Origin: Nocardioides sp. Iso805N
Lineage (GTDB): Bacteria > Actinomycetota > Actinomycetes > Propionibacteriales > Nocardioidaceae
Direction: 5' to 3'
Assembly (NCBI RefSeq): GCF_000364605.1
Contig: NZ_KB822576.1
Coordinates: forward strand, 1-64,000
DNA length: 64,000 nucleotides
Under the pieces are notes generated by a model. The model had not been told where the DNA came from. It saw only the letters and a list, made by a program, of their open reading frames with translations, and searched no databases. The translations under genes were made by a program, and so were the position numbers. This document shows, piece by piece, positions 12,361-20,677 of the stretch (positions within the stretch are counted from its first letter, which is position 1; each line of letters starts with the position of its first letter).

Positions 12361-15268
12361 GTTGCCGTGGTAGGTCGAGCGCAGCCACCGGTGAGCCCGT
12401 CAGGGCGAACAGCCACGCCGGGTCGAGGCTGGGCAGCATCAGGTTGAGGCTGAACCCTTCGGCCAGGCCGACGAGCCTGCGGCCGGCGTCGCTCGTCTGG
12501 TCGCCGGTGATCTCCCACGCCGCCAGTGCGAAGAGCACACCGCCCATGATCGGGTGGTCCAGGTAGGGATCCGCGGTCGCGAGGACGTCGGCGGCCTTGG
12601 TTCGCAGGTCGTCGCGGGCACTGTGTGCCGCGGTCCGGTGGCCGTAGCGGCAGTGCGCGGCGACCGAGGCCGCCTGCGGGAAGAGCACCCAGGGCTCCAG
12701 ACCCTCCAGATCGACGCCGGGCATCGTCTGGCCGTTGAGGCGGCCCACGGCGACCCGATAGGCCTCGAGGCCCTCGTCGACCAGCCCGCGCGCCAACAAC
12801 AGCTCGGCTCGGCCGCACAGGTAGCCGATCGCGCCGCCGAAGACGGACTCGATGCGGTCGTCGCGACCCAGCTCGTCGAGCGTCCGTTCGGCCTCGTCGA
12901 GCTCACCCTGCGCGATCGCGACCAGGGCGACGGTCGCACGGGTCTGCGCCCAGTCCTCGACGGCGCCCAGCTCGGCCATCGTCGGGATGGCTGCCTCGGC
13001 GTACGTCCTGGCCTGCTCGCGCCGGCCCGACTGCAGCAGTACGCCGGCCAGGTGCGCCTGGACCAGTGCCACCGCCCAGGGGCCGTCCTCCGGGTCGGCG
13101 AGCGCGAGGGCCTGCTCCCCCAACCGCACCGCCGCATCGAGGTCGCCGAGGTTCTCCCATGCCTGGCTCGCCCAGATCGATGCCCAGGCGGCGACGTAGC
13201 GGTCCTCGGACGCGGTGAGGCGATCGAGAACGTCCATCTGCTCGTCCGACCCGACCTCACTCATCGCGAGCAGTCCGACCACTCCCGCTCGAGTCCGCGG
13301 TGAGCCGGACCCGGCGCCCAGCTCGCGCAACCGGGCGATGCCCGCCTCCTGACCGGCGCCGCTGAAGATCCGCGCGGTGAGCAGGGTGCTCGCGAGCGCG
13401 GCGCGCAGGTCGTCCTCACTGCCGGGCACGATCGGCCGCTCGGTCAGCAGGGGCAGCACCGGCACCGCCAGGTTGAGGATCTTGAGGTGGCTGCCCTCGA
13501 CCGACCAGAAGCCCACCAGAGCGGCCAACAAGGCTGCTGCGGCCTCCGCATCCTCACCCGCCACCGCGTGCCGCAGGCCCTCGACCAGGTTGCCCTCCTC
13601 GGCCCTCAGCAGGGTCATGGTGGCGACCTGCTCGCGGCTGAAGAGCCGTGCCTGCGCGTCCCGGCACAGCGCCACCGCCCACGCCCGCAGCCTGTCGTTG
13701 GCCTCACTGTCGTCGCCGGCATCGACCAGCTGCATCCGACCGAACTCGCGGACGGTCTCCAGAAGCCTGTAGCGCAGCGACTCGTCCTCGACCACCACGA
13801 CCAGCGACTGCTCGACCAGCGCGATCAGCACGTCGAGCGCGTCGCTGTGACCATCGTCGTTGTCGGGGGCGAGGACGGCCGTGGCGCCGTCGAGGGAGAA
13901 GCCGTCCCGGAAGACCGAGAGGCGTCGCAGCGCGATCCGCTCGTCCTCGGTGAGGAGGTTCCAGGACCAGTCGATGACGGCGATCAGCGTCTGGTGCCGT
14001 TCGGGCGCGTCACGGGCACCGCCGCGCAGGAGGGCGAACCGGTTCTCCAACCGTCGCTCGATCTCCGCAACGCTCATCACCCGCACTTTGGCCGCCGCCA
14101 GCTCGACCGCCAGTGGCAAGCCGTCCAGGCGGCTGACCAGCGCGCGCACCCGCTCCGGATCCAGTACGGCGCCGGGACGCGCGGCCTCGGCGCGCTCGAC
14201 GAAGAGTGCTGCCGCGTCCTCGATGCTGAGCTCGGGCAGCAGATAGGTGCGCTCCGCCGCCAGGCCCAGCGAGATGCGAGTGGTGGTCAGCACGGTGAGC
14301 GCAGGCGTGCGGGCGATCAGCCCGGAGACCAGGTCGGCCACGCCCTCGACCACCTGCTCGCAGTTGTCCAGGATGAGTAGCGTGGGGACGGTGCCGATGA
14401 GCTCGACGATCCGACCGACCGGGTCGGTCCGGCTCGGTACCGCCGTCCGGCGGCTCGCCACCGACTCACGCGCGCCGAGCGCATCGGCGACCTCGACCGC
14501 GACGCCGTCGTCGCTGGTCACCGAGACGAGCTCCACGAAGTGCACCACCGGCTGCTCGGCCAGTCGGCCCATCAGGTGCGCCAGCCGGGTCTTGCCGAGT
14601 CCGCCGGCCCCGACGATCGAGACCACCCGATGTCCGCGCACCAGCGTGGCCAGCGCCGCCACGTCGGACTCGCGACCGATCATCTCGTCGGCGTCGAAGC
14701 GCAGCCCCGCACGGACCGGTGCGTCCCGGGCGAGCAGCTCACGGTGCAGCTGCTGGAGCCGCGGGGCGGGATCGATGCCCAGCCGGTCGGCCAGCTGCTC
14801 ACGATAGAGCTCGTAGGCGTCCAACGCGGCCGGGGTCCCGTGCACCGCAGCCGTCGCCCTCAGTCGCGCCTCCACCGCCTCGTCGTCAGCACTGTGCTCG
14901 TCGAGCTGGGCCAGCTGGTCCAGCAGCGGGAGCGCATCGGCGTACCTGCCCTCGGCGACGAGTCGCATCGCGTCCGGGCGCAGCGACCACGCGTCGACCT
15001 CGGCAGGGTCGAGGGCCAGCCGGTAACCCTGCCCGGTTCGTTCGATGGCCTGGGCGGCCGTCGCGGCGCGGGCCCGCGAGACAACCACCTGAAGCGCCTT
15101 GGTCGGGTTCGCCGGGGCGTCCTCCGCCCACACCTCCTCGACCAGCGTCCGCTCCCCCAGGCCACGGCTGCCGGCCTCGACGAGCGCTCGGAGCAGGGCG
15201 TGCGTCCGCTCGCCGGGGACCGGGTTGCCGTCCCAGGTCACCTCGTCGAGGACGCGCAGTCGAACCAC
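12317..15268 (-). CDS. AfsR/SARP-type transcriptional regulator with STAND ATPase and TPR-like region
   Basis: The product is 983 aa. Residues about 1-90 look like the SARP DNA-binding winged helix, and about 95-190 the bacterial transcriptional activation domain. A STAND/NB-ARC ATPase follows, with P-loop GAGGLGKT at 220-227, LLILDNCEQV as Walker B and LSRLDGLPLAVELAAAK as the GxP-type motif. The C-terminal half, from about residue 520, is helical and TPR-like. This is the layout of AfsR and similar activators of secondary metabolism. There is no biosynthetic cluster here; the nearest possible target is the convergent DrrAB-type exporter. The start is GTG 15268, with no obvious ribosome binding site. 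A repeat array of TCGAG motifs lies just upstream. Confidence 0.88.
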   Translation of the reverse strand: MVRLRVLDEVTWDGNPVPGERTHALLRALVEAGSRGLGERTLVEEVWAEDAPANPTKALQVVVSRARAATAAQAIERTGQGYRLALDPAEVDAWSLRPDAMRLVAEGRYADALPLLDQLAQLDEHSADDEAVEARLRATAAVHGTPAALDAYELYREQLADRLGIDPAPRLQQLHRELLARDAPVRAGLRFDADEMIGRESDVAALATLVRGHRVVSIVGAGGLGKTRLAHLMGRLAEQPVVHFVELVSVTSDDGVAVEVADALGARESVASRRTAVPSRTDPVGRIVELIGTVPTLLILDNCEQVVEGVADLVSGLIARTPALTVLTTTRISLGLAAERTYLLPELSIEDAAALFVERAEAARPGAVLDPERVRALVSRLDGLPLAVELAAAKVRVMSVAEIERRLENRFALLRGGARDAPERHQTLIAVIDWSWNLLTEDERIALRRLSVFRDGFSLDGATAVLAPDNDDGHSDALDVLIALVEQSLVVVVEDESLRYRLLETVREFGRMQLVDAGDDSEANDRLRAWAVALCRDAQARLFSREQVATMTLLRAEEGNLVEGLRHAVAGEDAEAAAALLAALVGFWSVEGSHLKILNLAVPVLPLLTERPIVPGSEDDLRAALASTLLTARIFSGAGQEAGIARLRELGAGSGSPRTRAGVVGLLAMSEVGSDEQMDVLDRLTASEDRYVAAWASIWASQAWENLGDLDAAVRLGEQALALADPEDGPWAVALVQAHLAGVLLQSGRREQARTYAEAAIPTMAELGAVEDWAQTRATVALVAIAQGELDEAERTLDELGRDDRIESVFGGAIGYLCGRAELLLARGLVDEGLEAYRVAVGRLNGQTMPGVDLEGLEPWVLFPQAASVAAHCRYGHRTAAHSARDDLRTKAADVLATADPYLDHPIMGGVLFALAAWEITGDQTSDAGRRLVGLAEGFSLNLMLPSLDPAWLFALTGSPVAALDLPRQQLREEAVGLLAQLG

Positions 15269-15313
15269 GGAGCGATCATGCCAGGTTGGCGAGAGTCACC
15301 GCCGCCGAGCCAC

Positions 15314-15472
15314 GCGAGAGGTCACATTCCGCAGGTCGAGAGGTCACATCCCGCAGGTCGAGGGGTCACATTCCGCAGGTCGAGGGGTCACATTCCGCAG
15401 GGAGGGCGGCCCGGGTGTGACCACTCGAGTCGACGGAAGTGACCTCTCGAGCCGTAGAAAGTGACCTCTCGA
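15314..15472. repeat. 22-bp-period repeat array with TCGAGAGGTCAC core, inverted halves
   Basis: Four direct copies of a 12-bp core close to TCGAGAGGTCAC begin at 15314, 15336, 15358 and 15380, exactly 22 bp apart. Three inverted copies close to GTGACCTCTCGA begin at 15417, 15439 and 15461, again 22 bp apart. The ten bases between the direct cores are nearly constant (ATTCCGCAGG). The array fills the gap between the pheT stop and the AfsR-like gene, whose start lies 46 bp away. It could be a regulator-binding array or a repeat family; see the findings. Confidence 0.9.
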
Positions 15473-15474
15473 CG

Positions 15475-17961
15475 TCAGGCGCGTTGCACAGCGCCGGTGC
15501 GCTCAGCCGCGCGGGCCACCGCAGCGTCGCGGGCGGCAGCCGTCTCCTCAGCAGTGAGCGTCCGGTCAGGAGCGCGGAAGCGCAGCGCGAAGGCCAGCGA
15601 CTTCTTGTCCTTGCCCAGCTGCTCGCTGACGTAGACGTCGAACAGTCGGATCGACTCCAGCAGCTCGCCAGCGCCCTCACGCAGCGCGGCCTCGACGGAC
15701 GCGACGGTGACGGCTTGATCGACCACCAGCGCGACGTCCTCCTTGGCCAGCGGCATGGTGGAGAAGGTCGGCCCCGGTGTCACCGCGGGCGTGAGCCCGA
15801 TCAGCGCGTCGAGGTCGAGTACGACGGCGGCGCTGCGCTCGGGCAGCCCGTAGTTGCGACAGACGTTGGGGTGCAGCTCGCCGGCGAAGCCGAGAACCGT
15901 CTCCCCCGCCGTCACCTTCGCGCAGCGGCCGGGGTGCCACGGCATCACGGCTGCCGACTCGACGGTGATCTCCACACCGAGCTCCGTGGTGAGCCGGTCG
16001 ACCACGGCCAGGGCGTCCTGCCAGCCCGCCGGCCGGGCGGGGCCCCACCAGCCGGCCCGCTCGTGCTCCCCCGCCAGTACGACGCCGAGCTCGGTCCACT
16101 GCTTCGGGATGGCCGCGAGCAGGGCTTCCAGCTCCGCATCGGTGGGGCGCCGGTCGACGCCGTAGATCGGAGCGGCGCCCGCCTCGGACGGCGTCGCGAC
16201 GGTCTGGGTCTCGAAAAGCGCGACGCCCGGGGCACCTCGGCCGAGGTTGCGGCCGGCAGCCTCGAGCAGGCCCGGCAGCACGGTGGTCGTGTACGCCGGG
16301 GCCTCGGCCGACAACGGATTCGCGAGGCCGACGGTGTTGCGGCGCGGGTCGTCGGCCGGCAGGCCCAGGGCCTCCCACGTGGACTCGCCGACGAACGGGA
16401 AGCTGATCACCTCGACCAGCCCGGCTCCGGCCAGCGTGCGGCCGACCCGGCGGCGCAGACGCTGGCTCCGGGTCAGGCCCCGACCGGTGGCCCGGCGCGG
16501 CAGCACGCTGGGGACCTGGTCGTAGCCGACGATCCGGACGACCTCCTCCACCAGGTCGTAGGGCTGGGTGATGTCAGGTCGCCACGGCGGCGGGGTGGCG
16601 GTCGCGCGGTCGCCGGCGACGGTGACCGCGCAGCCCACCGCCTCGAGGTGGGCGATCGTCGTCTCGGCTGGGATCGGCATGCCACTGATCCGTGCCGGCA
16701 GGTCGGTCCCGATCTCGATCGGCTCCGGCTGCGGCGGCACGCCGACGACGGTGACGCCGGGCTCGGCGGTCGCGCCACCGAGCTCGACCAGGAGCTCGAC
16801 CACCCGGTCGGCAGCGGCCTCACAGATCGTCGGGTCGACCCCGCGCTCGTTGCGCTTGCCCGCCTCCGAGCTGATCTTGTGGCGCTTGCCGGTGCGGAAC
16901 ATCGACACCGCGTCCCAGTGGGCCGCCTCGATCAGCACGTTGGTCGTGGTGGCAGACATCTCGGTGGTCGCGCCACCCATCACACCGCCGAGCCCGATCA
17001 CGCCGGAGTCGTCGGTGACGACGAGATCGAGCGCCGAGAGGGTGCGCTCCGTGCCGTCGAGCGTCGTCATGCGCTCGCCCTCGGCCGCGCGACGGACCCG
17101 GAGCGGACCCCGCAGCGTGTCACGGTCATAGCCGTGGATGGGTCGACCGGTCTCGAGCATCACGTAGTTGGTCACGTCGACCGCCAGTGAGATCGGCCGC
17201 ATCCCGGCCTGCTCGAGCCGGCGCGCCATCCACTCGGGGGTCGGCGTGGCGGGGTCGAAGCCGCTGACCGAGCGCGCCACGAACACCGGGCAGCCGATCG
17301 CGTCGTCGATGACGACGGGGTAGCCGTCGTCGTTCGCGGCCGGGGTCTCTCGCAGCGCCGGGTCGCGGTAGGGAGCCTCGAAGCCGAGGGCGGCCTCGCG
17401 AGCGATGCCGCGCAGGCTCAGTGCGTAGGCACGATCGGGGTTGATCTCGAACTCGATGACCTCCTCGCCGAAGCCGAGGAACTCGCGCGCGTCGGTGCCC
17501 GGCTCCGGGCCGTCGGTCGGGACCACGACGATGCCGTGGGCCCCGTCGTCCGGCAGGCCGAGCTCGGCCGCGGAGCAGATCATGCCGGCGGAGACGTGGC
17601 CGTAGGTCTTGCGGGCGGCGATCTGGAAGTTCCCGGGCAGCACGCCTCCCGGGAGGATCACCACGACCTTGTCGCCGGGACCGAAGTTGTGGGCGCCGCA
17701 GACGATGCCCTGCGGTTCGCCGGTGCCGTTGGCGTCGCCGACGTCGACGGTGCACCAGTTGATCACCTTGCCGTTCTTCTGCGGCTCCTTCTCCTGGGTC
17801 AGCACCCGGCCGATGACCAGCGGACCCTGGATGCCGGCACCGGCGGCCTCGATCGCCTCGAGCTTGAGGCCGAGGGCGGTGAGCCGGTCGGTGAGCGCCT
17901 CGGTGGTGAGGTCGGCGGGCAGGTCGACGTACTCCTTGATCCAGGAGACGGGGGCCTTCAT
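15475..17961 (-). CDS. pheT: Phenylalanine-tRNA ligase beta subunit
   Basis: This is the beta chain of the alpha2-beta2 synthetase that charges tRNA-Phe. The product is 828 aa, normal length. The N-terminal EMAP-type tRNA-binding domain covers residues about 40-150, followed by the B3/B4 editing and B5 domains. The C-terminal FDX-ACB anticodon-binding domain occupies about the last 95 residues. I chose the start [12 protein letters not shown] at 17961, the conserved family start; it shares one base with the pheS stop. A longer in-frame reading into pheS is a shadow. Confidence 0.97.
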   Translation of the reverse strand: MKAPVSWIKEYVDLPADLTTEALTDRLTALGLKLEAIEAAGAGIQGPLVIGRVLTQEKEPQKNGKVINWCTVDVGDANGTGEPQGIVCGAHNFGPGDKVVVILPGGVLPGNFQIAARKTYGHVSAGMICSAAELGLPDDGAHGIVVVPTDGPEPGTDAREFLGFGEEVIEFEINPDRAYALSLRGIAREAALGFEAPYRDPALRETPAANDDGYPVVIDDAIGCPVFVARSVSGFDPATPTPEWMARRLEQAGMRPISLAVDVTNYVMLETGRPIHGYDRDTLRGPLRVRRAAEGERMTTLDGTERTLSALDLVVTDDSGVIGLGGVMGGATTEMSATTTNVLIEAAHWDAVSMFRTGKRHKISSEAGKRNERGVDPTICEAAADRVVELLVELGGATAEPGVTVVGVPPQPEPIEIGTDLPARISGMPIPAETTIAHLEAVGCAVTVAGDRATATPPPWRPDITQPYDLVEEVVRIVGYDQVPSVLPRRATGRGLTRSQRLRRRVGRTLAGAGLVEVISFPFVGESTWEALGLPADDPRRNTVGLANPLSAEAPAYTTTVLPGLLEAAGRNLGRGAPGVALFETQTVATPSEAGAAPIYGVDRRPTDAELEALLAAIPKQWTELGVVLAGEHERAGWWGPARPAGWQDALAVVDRLTTELGVEITVESAAVMPWHPGRCAKVTAGETVLGFAGELHPNVCRNYGLPERSAAVVLDLDALIGLTPAVTPGPTFSTMPLAKEDVALVVDQAVTVASVEAALREGAGELLESIRLFDVYVSEQLGKDKKSLAFALRFRAPDRTLTAEETAAARDAAVARAAERTGAVQRA

Positions 17962-19070
17962 CAGATCTCCGATCCGAAAGCAGTGGTGAAGCGGACGTCG
18001 CCCTCGAAGAGCGTGCGCAGGTCCTCCAGGCCGTGCCGGAACATCAGGGTCCGGTCGATGCCCATGCCGAACGCGAAGCCGCTGAAACGATCGGCGTCGA
18101 CGCCGCAGGCGCGGAGCACGCGCGGGTTGACGATGCCGCAGCCGCCCCACTCGATCCAGCCCTCACCGCGGCAGGTGCGGCAGTCCTCGGAGTCAATGCC
18201 GCGGCACACGAAGCAGACCAGGTCGACCTCGGCCGAGGGCTCGGTGAAGGGGAAGTACGACGGCCGGAAGCGCGTCGTGATGCCCTCGCCGAACATCTGG
18301 GAGGCGAAGTGGTCCAGGGTGCCCTTGAGGTGGGCCATGGTGATGCCCTCGTCGATGGCGAGACCCTCGACCTGGTGGAACATCGGGCTGTGCGTCGCGT
18401 CGTACTCATCGGTGCGGAAGACCCGCCCGGGGCACACCACGTAGATCGGCGCATCCTCGGTGACACCACGCGTGAGCATGGTGCGCGCCTGGACCGGTGA
18501 GGTGTGGGTGCGTAGCACGAGATGGTTCTCGGCCGGCTCGGTCCAGAACGTGTCCTGCATCGTCCGGGCCGGGTGGTCCGGACCAAGGTTGAGGGCGTCG
18601 AAGTTGAGCCACTCGGCCTCGATCACCGGACCCTCGGCGACCTCCCAGCCCATCGCCACGAAGATGTCGGCGATCAGCTCCGCGCCGGTGGTCAACGGGT
18701 GGCGGCCGCCGGTGGGGCACCGGTCGGTGGGCAGCGTGACGTCGACCGCCTCCTCCACCAGGATGCGCGCCTCGTGCTCGGCCTCGAGCACGGCCTGGCG
18801 CTCGGCGAGTGCCTTGTTGACCGCAGCGCGGGCCTGGCCGATGCGCTGGCCGGCCTCCTTGCGTGCCGCGGGTGGCAGGGCGCCGATCTCGCGGTTGGCC
18901 AACGCCAGCGCGGACCTGTCGCCGACGTGGTCGATGCGGACCTGCTTCAGCTCCTCCAGGTCCTGGGCTGCCGCGATCGCGGCCAGGGCCGCGTCGCGAG
19001 CGGCGTCGACCTCCTCGGCCTTCAAGGGAGTGACCTCCACGGGGTCGTAGTCGGTGTTCGGGCCGGACAT
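17961..19070 (-). CDS. pheS: Phenylalanine-tRNA ligase alpha subunit
   Basis: This is the catalytic class II subunit. The product is 369 aa. An N-terminal coiled coil (residues about 40-100) precedes the catalytic core, which contains [20 protein letters not shown] (motif 2). Between [10 protein letters not shown] and GWIEWGGCG lie four cysteines in a CxxC-x8-CxxC pattern (CFVC ... CRTC), a zinc-ribbon-like insertion I also recall from other actinobacterial PheS proteins. A GGGGAAAGG ribosome binding site precedes the ATG. A TAGACT -10-like box lies about 40 bases upstream of the start. pheST form a two-gene operon. Confidence 0.97.
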   Translation of the reverse strand: MSGPNTDYDPVEVTPLKAEEVDAARDAALAAIAAAQDLEELKQVRIDHVGDRSALALANREIGALPPAARKEAGQRIGQARAAVNKALAERQAVLEAEHEARILVEEAVDVTLPTDRCPTGGRHPLTTGAELIADIFVAMGWEVAEGPVIEAEWLNFDALNLGPDHPARTMQDTFWTEPAENHLVLRTHTSPVQARTMLTRGVTEDAPIYVVCPGRVFRTDEYDATHSPMFHQVEGLAIDEGITMAHLKGTLDHFASQMFGEGITTRFRPSYFPFTEPSAEVDLVCFVCRGIDSEDCRTCRGEGWIEWGGCGIVNPRVLRACGVDADRFSGFAFGMGIDRTLMFRHGLEDLRTLFEGDVRFTTAFGSEI

Positions 19071-19200
19071 GGGTGCCTTTCCCCAGCAGGTGACGTGCGG
19101 GGCAAGTCTAGGAAGGCAACGGGCCCGACAGCGAATGGGTTCGGGTTATCGTCCTCCGAATGGGCCTCGACGAGGGTCCGAGCCGCTCGCGGATCGTGCC
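19071..19200. other. Intergenic region upstream of pheS
   Basis: These 130 bases separate the pheS start from the end of the DUF1801 gene. They hold the pheS ribosome binding site and a candidate -10 box (TAGACT). I see no T-box, leader peptide or tRNA. Confidence 0.5.
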
Positions 19201-19584
19201 TCAGCGGCGCGCTTTGGCGTCGATCTCGGCCGCCCGGAGCCGGATCAGCTCGTCGAAGAGCGCGTCGGGCAGCGGCGAGGCCAAAGTGATCCGGATCGAG
19301 CCGGAGCCCTCGGAGAGATCGAGGGCGGCGTCGGCGTGCGCGGCGCGGAGCTGCTGGGTGACGGAGCCGCTGAACGGAATGACCGACAGCCCCTGCTGGG
19401 TGGCCATGACGCTGATCAGTCCCTTCCCGCGGTAGAGGTAGCACGGCATCGCGTAGCTGCGCCCGACCTGCACTGCCTCGATCAGATCGGCCGCCCGGGC
19501 GTAGTAGCGCTCCACCGGCTCACGCTTGGCCGGCTCGAGGCCGGCGAGATACTCCTCGATCGCCCGCGGCTCGGCCGCCGTCAT
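19201..19584 (-). CDS. DUF1801/YdhG-like small protein
   Basis: The product is 127 aa and resembles the YdhG/DUF1801 fold. The segments EEYLAGLEPAKREPVERYYA and SYAMPCYLYRGKGLISVMAT fit this family, some members of which are described as iron-chaperone-like. The function is not established. It starts at ATG 19584, overlapping the stop of the upstream histidine kinase gene by 4 bases, so the two are translated together. Nothing in the sequence shows a direct link to kinase signalling. Confidence 0.75.
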   Translation of the reverse strand: MTAAEPRAIEEYLAGLEPAKREPVERYYARAADLIEAVQVGRSYAMPCYLYRGKGLISVMATQQGLSVIPFSGSVTQQLRAAHADAALDLSEGSGSIRITLASPLPDALFDELIRLRAAEIDAKARR

Positions 19585-20594
19585 GCCAGCCTCGGGTCCT
19601 CGCCGGGCCACTCGACCACGATCCGTGCTCCCCCGCCCGGTGCGTCGGCGATCGTCACCGTCCCGCCGTGCGCCCTGGTCAGACCCCCGACCAGGTAGAG
19701 CCCCAGCCCGGAACCGCCCCGGGCACCGCCCTTCCAGAACTTGGTGAACACGCGCTTGCGCAGGTCCGCAGGGATGCCGTCGCCCTCGTCGTCGACCAGC
19801 ACCCGCACCCCGCCCTCCGTCGGCTCCAGCCGCACCCGTACGACGCCCTCGCCGTGGCGCACGCCGTTCTCCACCAGGTTGGTGATCACCTGGGTGAACT
19901 TGTCGGGGTCGGCGAGGATCTCGGGCAGCTCCTCGGCCGCGCTGAGCTCGATGCCCCGCGCCGTACCGGCCTGCACCGAATCGACGACCCGGCCGACCAG
20001 GACGGCGGCGTCGCACGGCCGGGGGTAGAGCTGCAGCCTACCGGTGTCGATCCTGGCCACGTCGAGCAGCTCGGCGATCAGCCGTGAGAGCCGGTCGGAG
20101 TCGGCGTGCACGGTGGTGAGCATCAGCTTCTTCTGCTCGTCGTTGAGCTTGTCCCAGCGGTTGAGCAGCGCCTGGACGAACCCCTTCACGCCGGTCAGGG
20201 GGCTACGCAGCTCGTGCGCGACCGTCGCGACCAGGTCCGATCGCTCTCGGTCGAGCCGTGCCCTGCCGCGCCCGCTGCGCAGCGTGATCGCCAGTGTCCT
20301 GTCGCTGCCGATCCGGGCCACGACCAGCACCTCGGTGCCGTTCGGCAACAGCCAGGACTGCTCCGGCACCCCGGTGCGCGACCTCAACCCACCGTACGGC
20401 TGGTTGACGTCGACCCAGCTGCAGCCCTCACCGTCGCGCAGCGTCAGGGTCTGCTCGAGCGGTGCGCCGACCGCAGCGGCGGCATCGATCCCGAGCATGC
20501 GGGCGGCCACGGCCGAGACCAGGGTGACCCGGCCGCTCCGATCGGCGAGCACGACGCCATCGGGGAGACTGTCGGCCAGGTCCTGTGCGTCCAC
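19581..20594 (-). CDS. PAS-domain sensor histidine kinase, soluble and orphan
   Basis: The product is 337 aa. A PAS-like domain (residues about 5-105) leads into a HisKA dimerisation domain with the phospho-acceptor in TVAHELRSPLTG (His127). An HATPase domain follows, with NLVENGVRHGEG (N box), DDEGDGIP (G1) and GGSGLGLYLV (G2). There are no transmembrane segments, so it is probably a cytosolic sensor. No response regulator gene is adjacent. The start is GTG 20594, directly behind a TAGGGT -10 box, so it is probably leaderless. It is translationally coupled to the DUF1801 gene. Confidence 0.9.
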   Translation of the reverse strand: MDAQDLADSLPDGVVLADRSGRVTLVSAVAARMLGIDAAAAVGAPLEQTLTLRDGEGCSWVDVNQPYGGLRSRTGVPEQSWLLPNGTEVLVVARIGSDRTLAITLRSGRGRARLDRERSDLVATVAHELRSPLTGVKGFVQALLNRWDKLNDEQKKLMLTTVHADSDRLSRLIAELLDVARIDTGRLQLYPRPCDAAVLVGRVVDSVQAGTARGIELSAAEELPEILADPDKFTQVITNLVENGVRHGEGVVRVRLEPTEGGVRVLVDDEGDGIPADLRKRVFTKFWKGGARGGSGLGLYLVGGLTRAHGGTVTIADAPGGGARIVVEWPGEDPRLA

Positions 20595-20600
20595 GACCTC

Positions 20601-20606
20601 ACCCTA
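20601..20606 (-). promoter_or_regulatory. -10 box of histidine kinase gene
   Basis: TAGGGT on the minus strand ends 6 bases before the GTG start, the spacing expected for a leaderless transcript. Confidence 0.5.
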
Positions 20607-20612
20607 GCCAAG

Positions 20613-20677
20613 TCGACAGGCCACTCCGCGACGTCGAGAGCTCAGTCCGGGAGAGTCGAGGCCGCACTCATCGACGC
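20613..20677. repeat. Degenerate copy of the 22-bp-period repeat
   Basis: TCGACAGGCCAC at 20613, TCGAGAGCTCAG at 20634 and TCGAGGCCGCAC at 20656 are variants of the core TCGAGAGGTCAC, spaced 21 and 22 bp apart. The array begins in the gap after the methyltransferase gene and runs into its last codons. It is weaker than the array at 15314 but keeps phase. Confidence 0.55.

Noticed and set aside
15314..15472. CRISPR-like array
   Set aside because: Copies are 22 bp apart with a constant or short spacer of about ten bases, and half are inverted. Spacers of 30 bases or more and cas genes are absent.
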